This document shows, piece by piece, positions 4,856 to 5,462 of a stretch of DNA of 5,462 bases. The notes under the pieces are model-generated. The model saw only the letters and a program-made list of their open reading frames with translations. It was not told the origin of the DNA and made no database searches. Made by a program: the position numbers and the translations under genes. Source of the DNA: Gammaproteobacteria bacterium (lineage in GTDB: Bacteria; Pseudomonadota; Gammaproteobacteria; SZUA-140). Positions within the stretch are counted from its first letter, which is position 1; the number at the start of each line of letters is the position of its first letter. The stretch covers positions 1-5,462 of the forward strand of contig JALWQD010000197.1 in assembly GCA_026994735.1 (NCBI GenBank). The letters are read 5' to 3'.

Positions 4856-5462
4856 TTACTGGTGATCCAGACTGTCAGCGAGAATTTGCTGGTAACTGGC
4901 ATATCTTGAGGCGCATATAAGGCCTTCTTTGACGGCGCTGGCAATGGCGCAACCGGCATCATTATCGTGGCGACAGTTACGGAAGCGGCAGTTGCTGATG
5001 TAAGGACGAAAGTCACGAAAGCCTTGGCTCAGTTGCTGGCTGTCTATTTTCCCAAGGGCAAAGGAGCGCACACCCGGAGAGTCGATGATTTCGCCTGATC
5101 CGGGGAGGTGGTAAAGCAGGGTTGTTGACGTTGTATGTTTGCCAAAGCCGCCTTTGCTGCTGAGTTTGCCAACCTCAATATCATGTCCGGGGACGAGGCA
5201 ATTAATGAGTGATGATTTTCCGACGCCGGATTCGCCTACCAGGCAGCTGCGCCGCTTGCCCATATCACTGAGCAGTGTCTCAATGCCTGTGCCGTTATGG
5301 GCGCTGACAAAATGACAGCGGTAGCTCATGGCGCGATAGGGGCTGAGGGTTCGCGACAGTTGTGTGCGGGTCTTGTCATCACAGCCGTCGATTTTGTTGA
5401 TGACGATCAACGCATCGAGTTGATTGCGTTCGGCACTGACGAGATAGCGGTCAAGCAGGTTG
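4856..5462 (-). CDS. rsgA: Ribosome small subunit-dependent GTPase A (RsgA), N-terminus off the window
   Basis: This circularly permuted GTPase binds the 30S subunit late in assembly and uses GTP hydrolysis to release RbfA and itself, checking that the decoding centre is mature. The visible 201 residues are in the permuted order G4-G1-G3. NKID (5398-5387) is followed by the P-loop GESGVGKS (5236-5213), the G2-like KGGFGKHTTST stretch, and DSPG (5083-5072). A C-terminal zinc motif C-x4-C-x-H-x5-C (4990-4949, CRFRNCRH...GC) then leads to a helical tail. The frame remains open to the right edge and reads NLLDRYLVSAE there, as expected just before G4 in RsgA. The missing part is the N-terminal OB fold, roughly 100 to 150 residues judging from the 350-residue E. 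coli protein. The antiporter follows 68 bases downstream in the same direction with no clear terminator between. Confidence 0.95.
   Translation of the reverse strand, partial: NLLDRYLVSAERNQLDALIVINKIDGCDDKTRTQLSRTLSPYRAMSYRCHFVSAHNGTGIETLLSDMGKRRSCLVGESGVGKSSLINCLVPGHDIEVGKLSSKGGFGKHTTSTTLLYHLPGSGEIIDSPGVRSFALGKIDSQQLSQGFRDFRPYISNCRFRNCRHDNDAGCAIASAVKEGLICASRYASYQQILADSLDHQ

Overview
This window looks like chromosomal DNA of a gammaproteobacterium with moderate GC. HisC resembles the pseudomonad-type enzyme, TrmL and RsgA have the usual gammaproteobacterial form, and the antiporter resembles KefB/KefC. These judgements rest on remembered family sequences, not on a search. I see no insertion sequence, phage gene, CRISPR array, tRNA or rRNA.

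Layout, left to right: (1) the first 17 codons of an unidentified gene run off the left edge on the minus strand. It sits one base after the stop of hisC, so it is probably translationally coupled to it. (2) hisC (53-1117, minus) encodes histidinol-phosphate aminotransferase. (3) A 318-base gap (1118-1435) holds several inverted repeats, a strong Shine-Dalgarno-like sequence and two overlapping doubtful small ORFs. (4) trmL (1436-1903, minus) encodes a tRNA wobble 2'-O-methyltransferase. (5) pyrD (1926-2912, plus) encodes a class 1B-type dihydroorotate dehydrogenase and diverges from trmL across only 22 bases. (6) A 171-base convergent gap holds weak hairpins. (7) A KefB/KefC-type cation:proton antiporter (3084-4787, minus) follows. 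(8) The C-terminal two thirds of rsgA (4856 to the right edge, minus) encodes the ribosome-maturation GTPase and lies 68 bases upstream of the antiporter in the same direction.

The genes are mostly unrelated housekeeping functions: histidine synthesis, tRNA modification, pyrimidine synthesis, ion homeostasis and ribosome assembly. They do not form one pathway. Probable transcription units are rsgA with the antiporter, hisC with the partial downstream gene, and trmL and pyrD each alone or reading onward.

I found no clear new multi-gene system. The points most worth a second look are the class 1B PyrD with no PyrK partner beside it, the trmL/pyrD divergent junction whose candidate promoters each lie inside the opposite gene, the structured hisC leader, and a hairpin over the antiporter's ribosome binding site.
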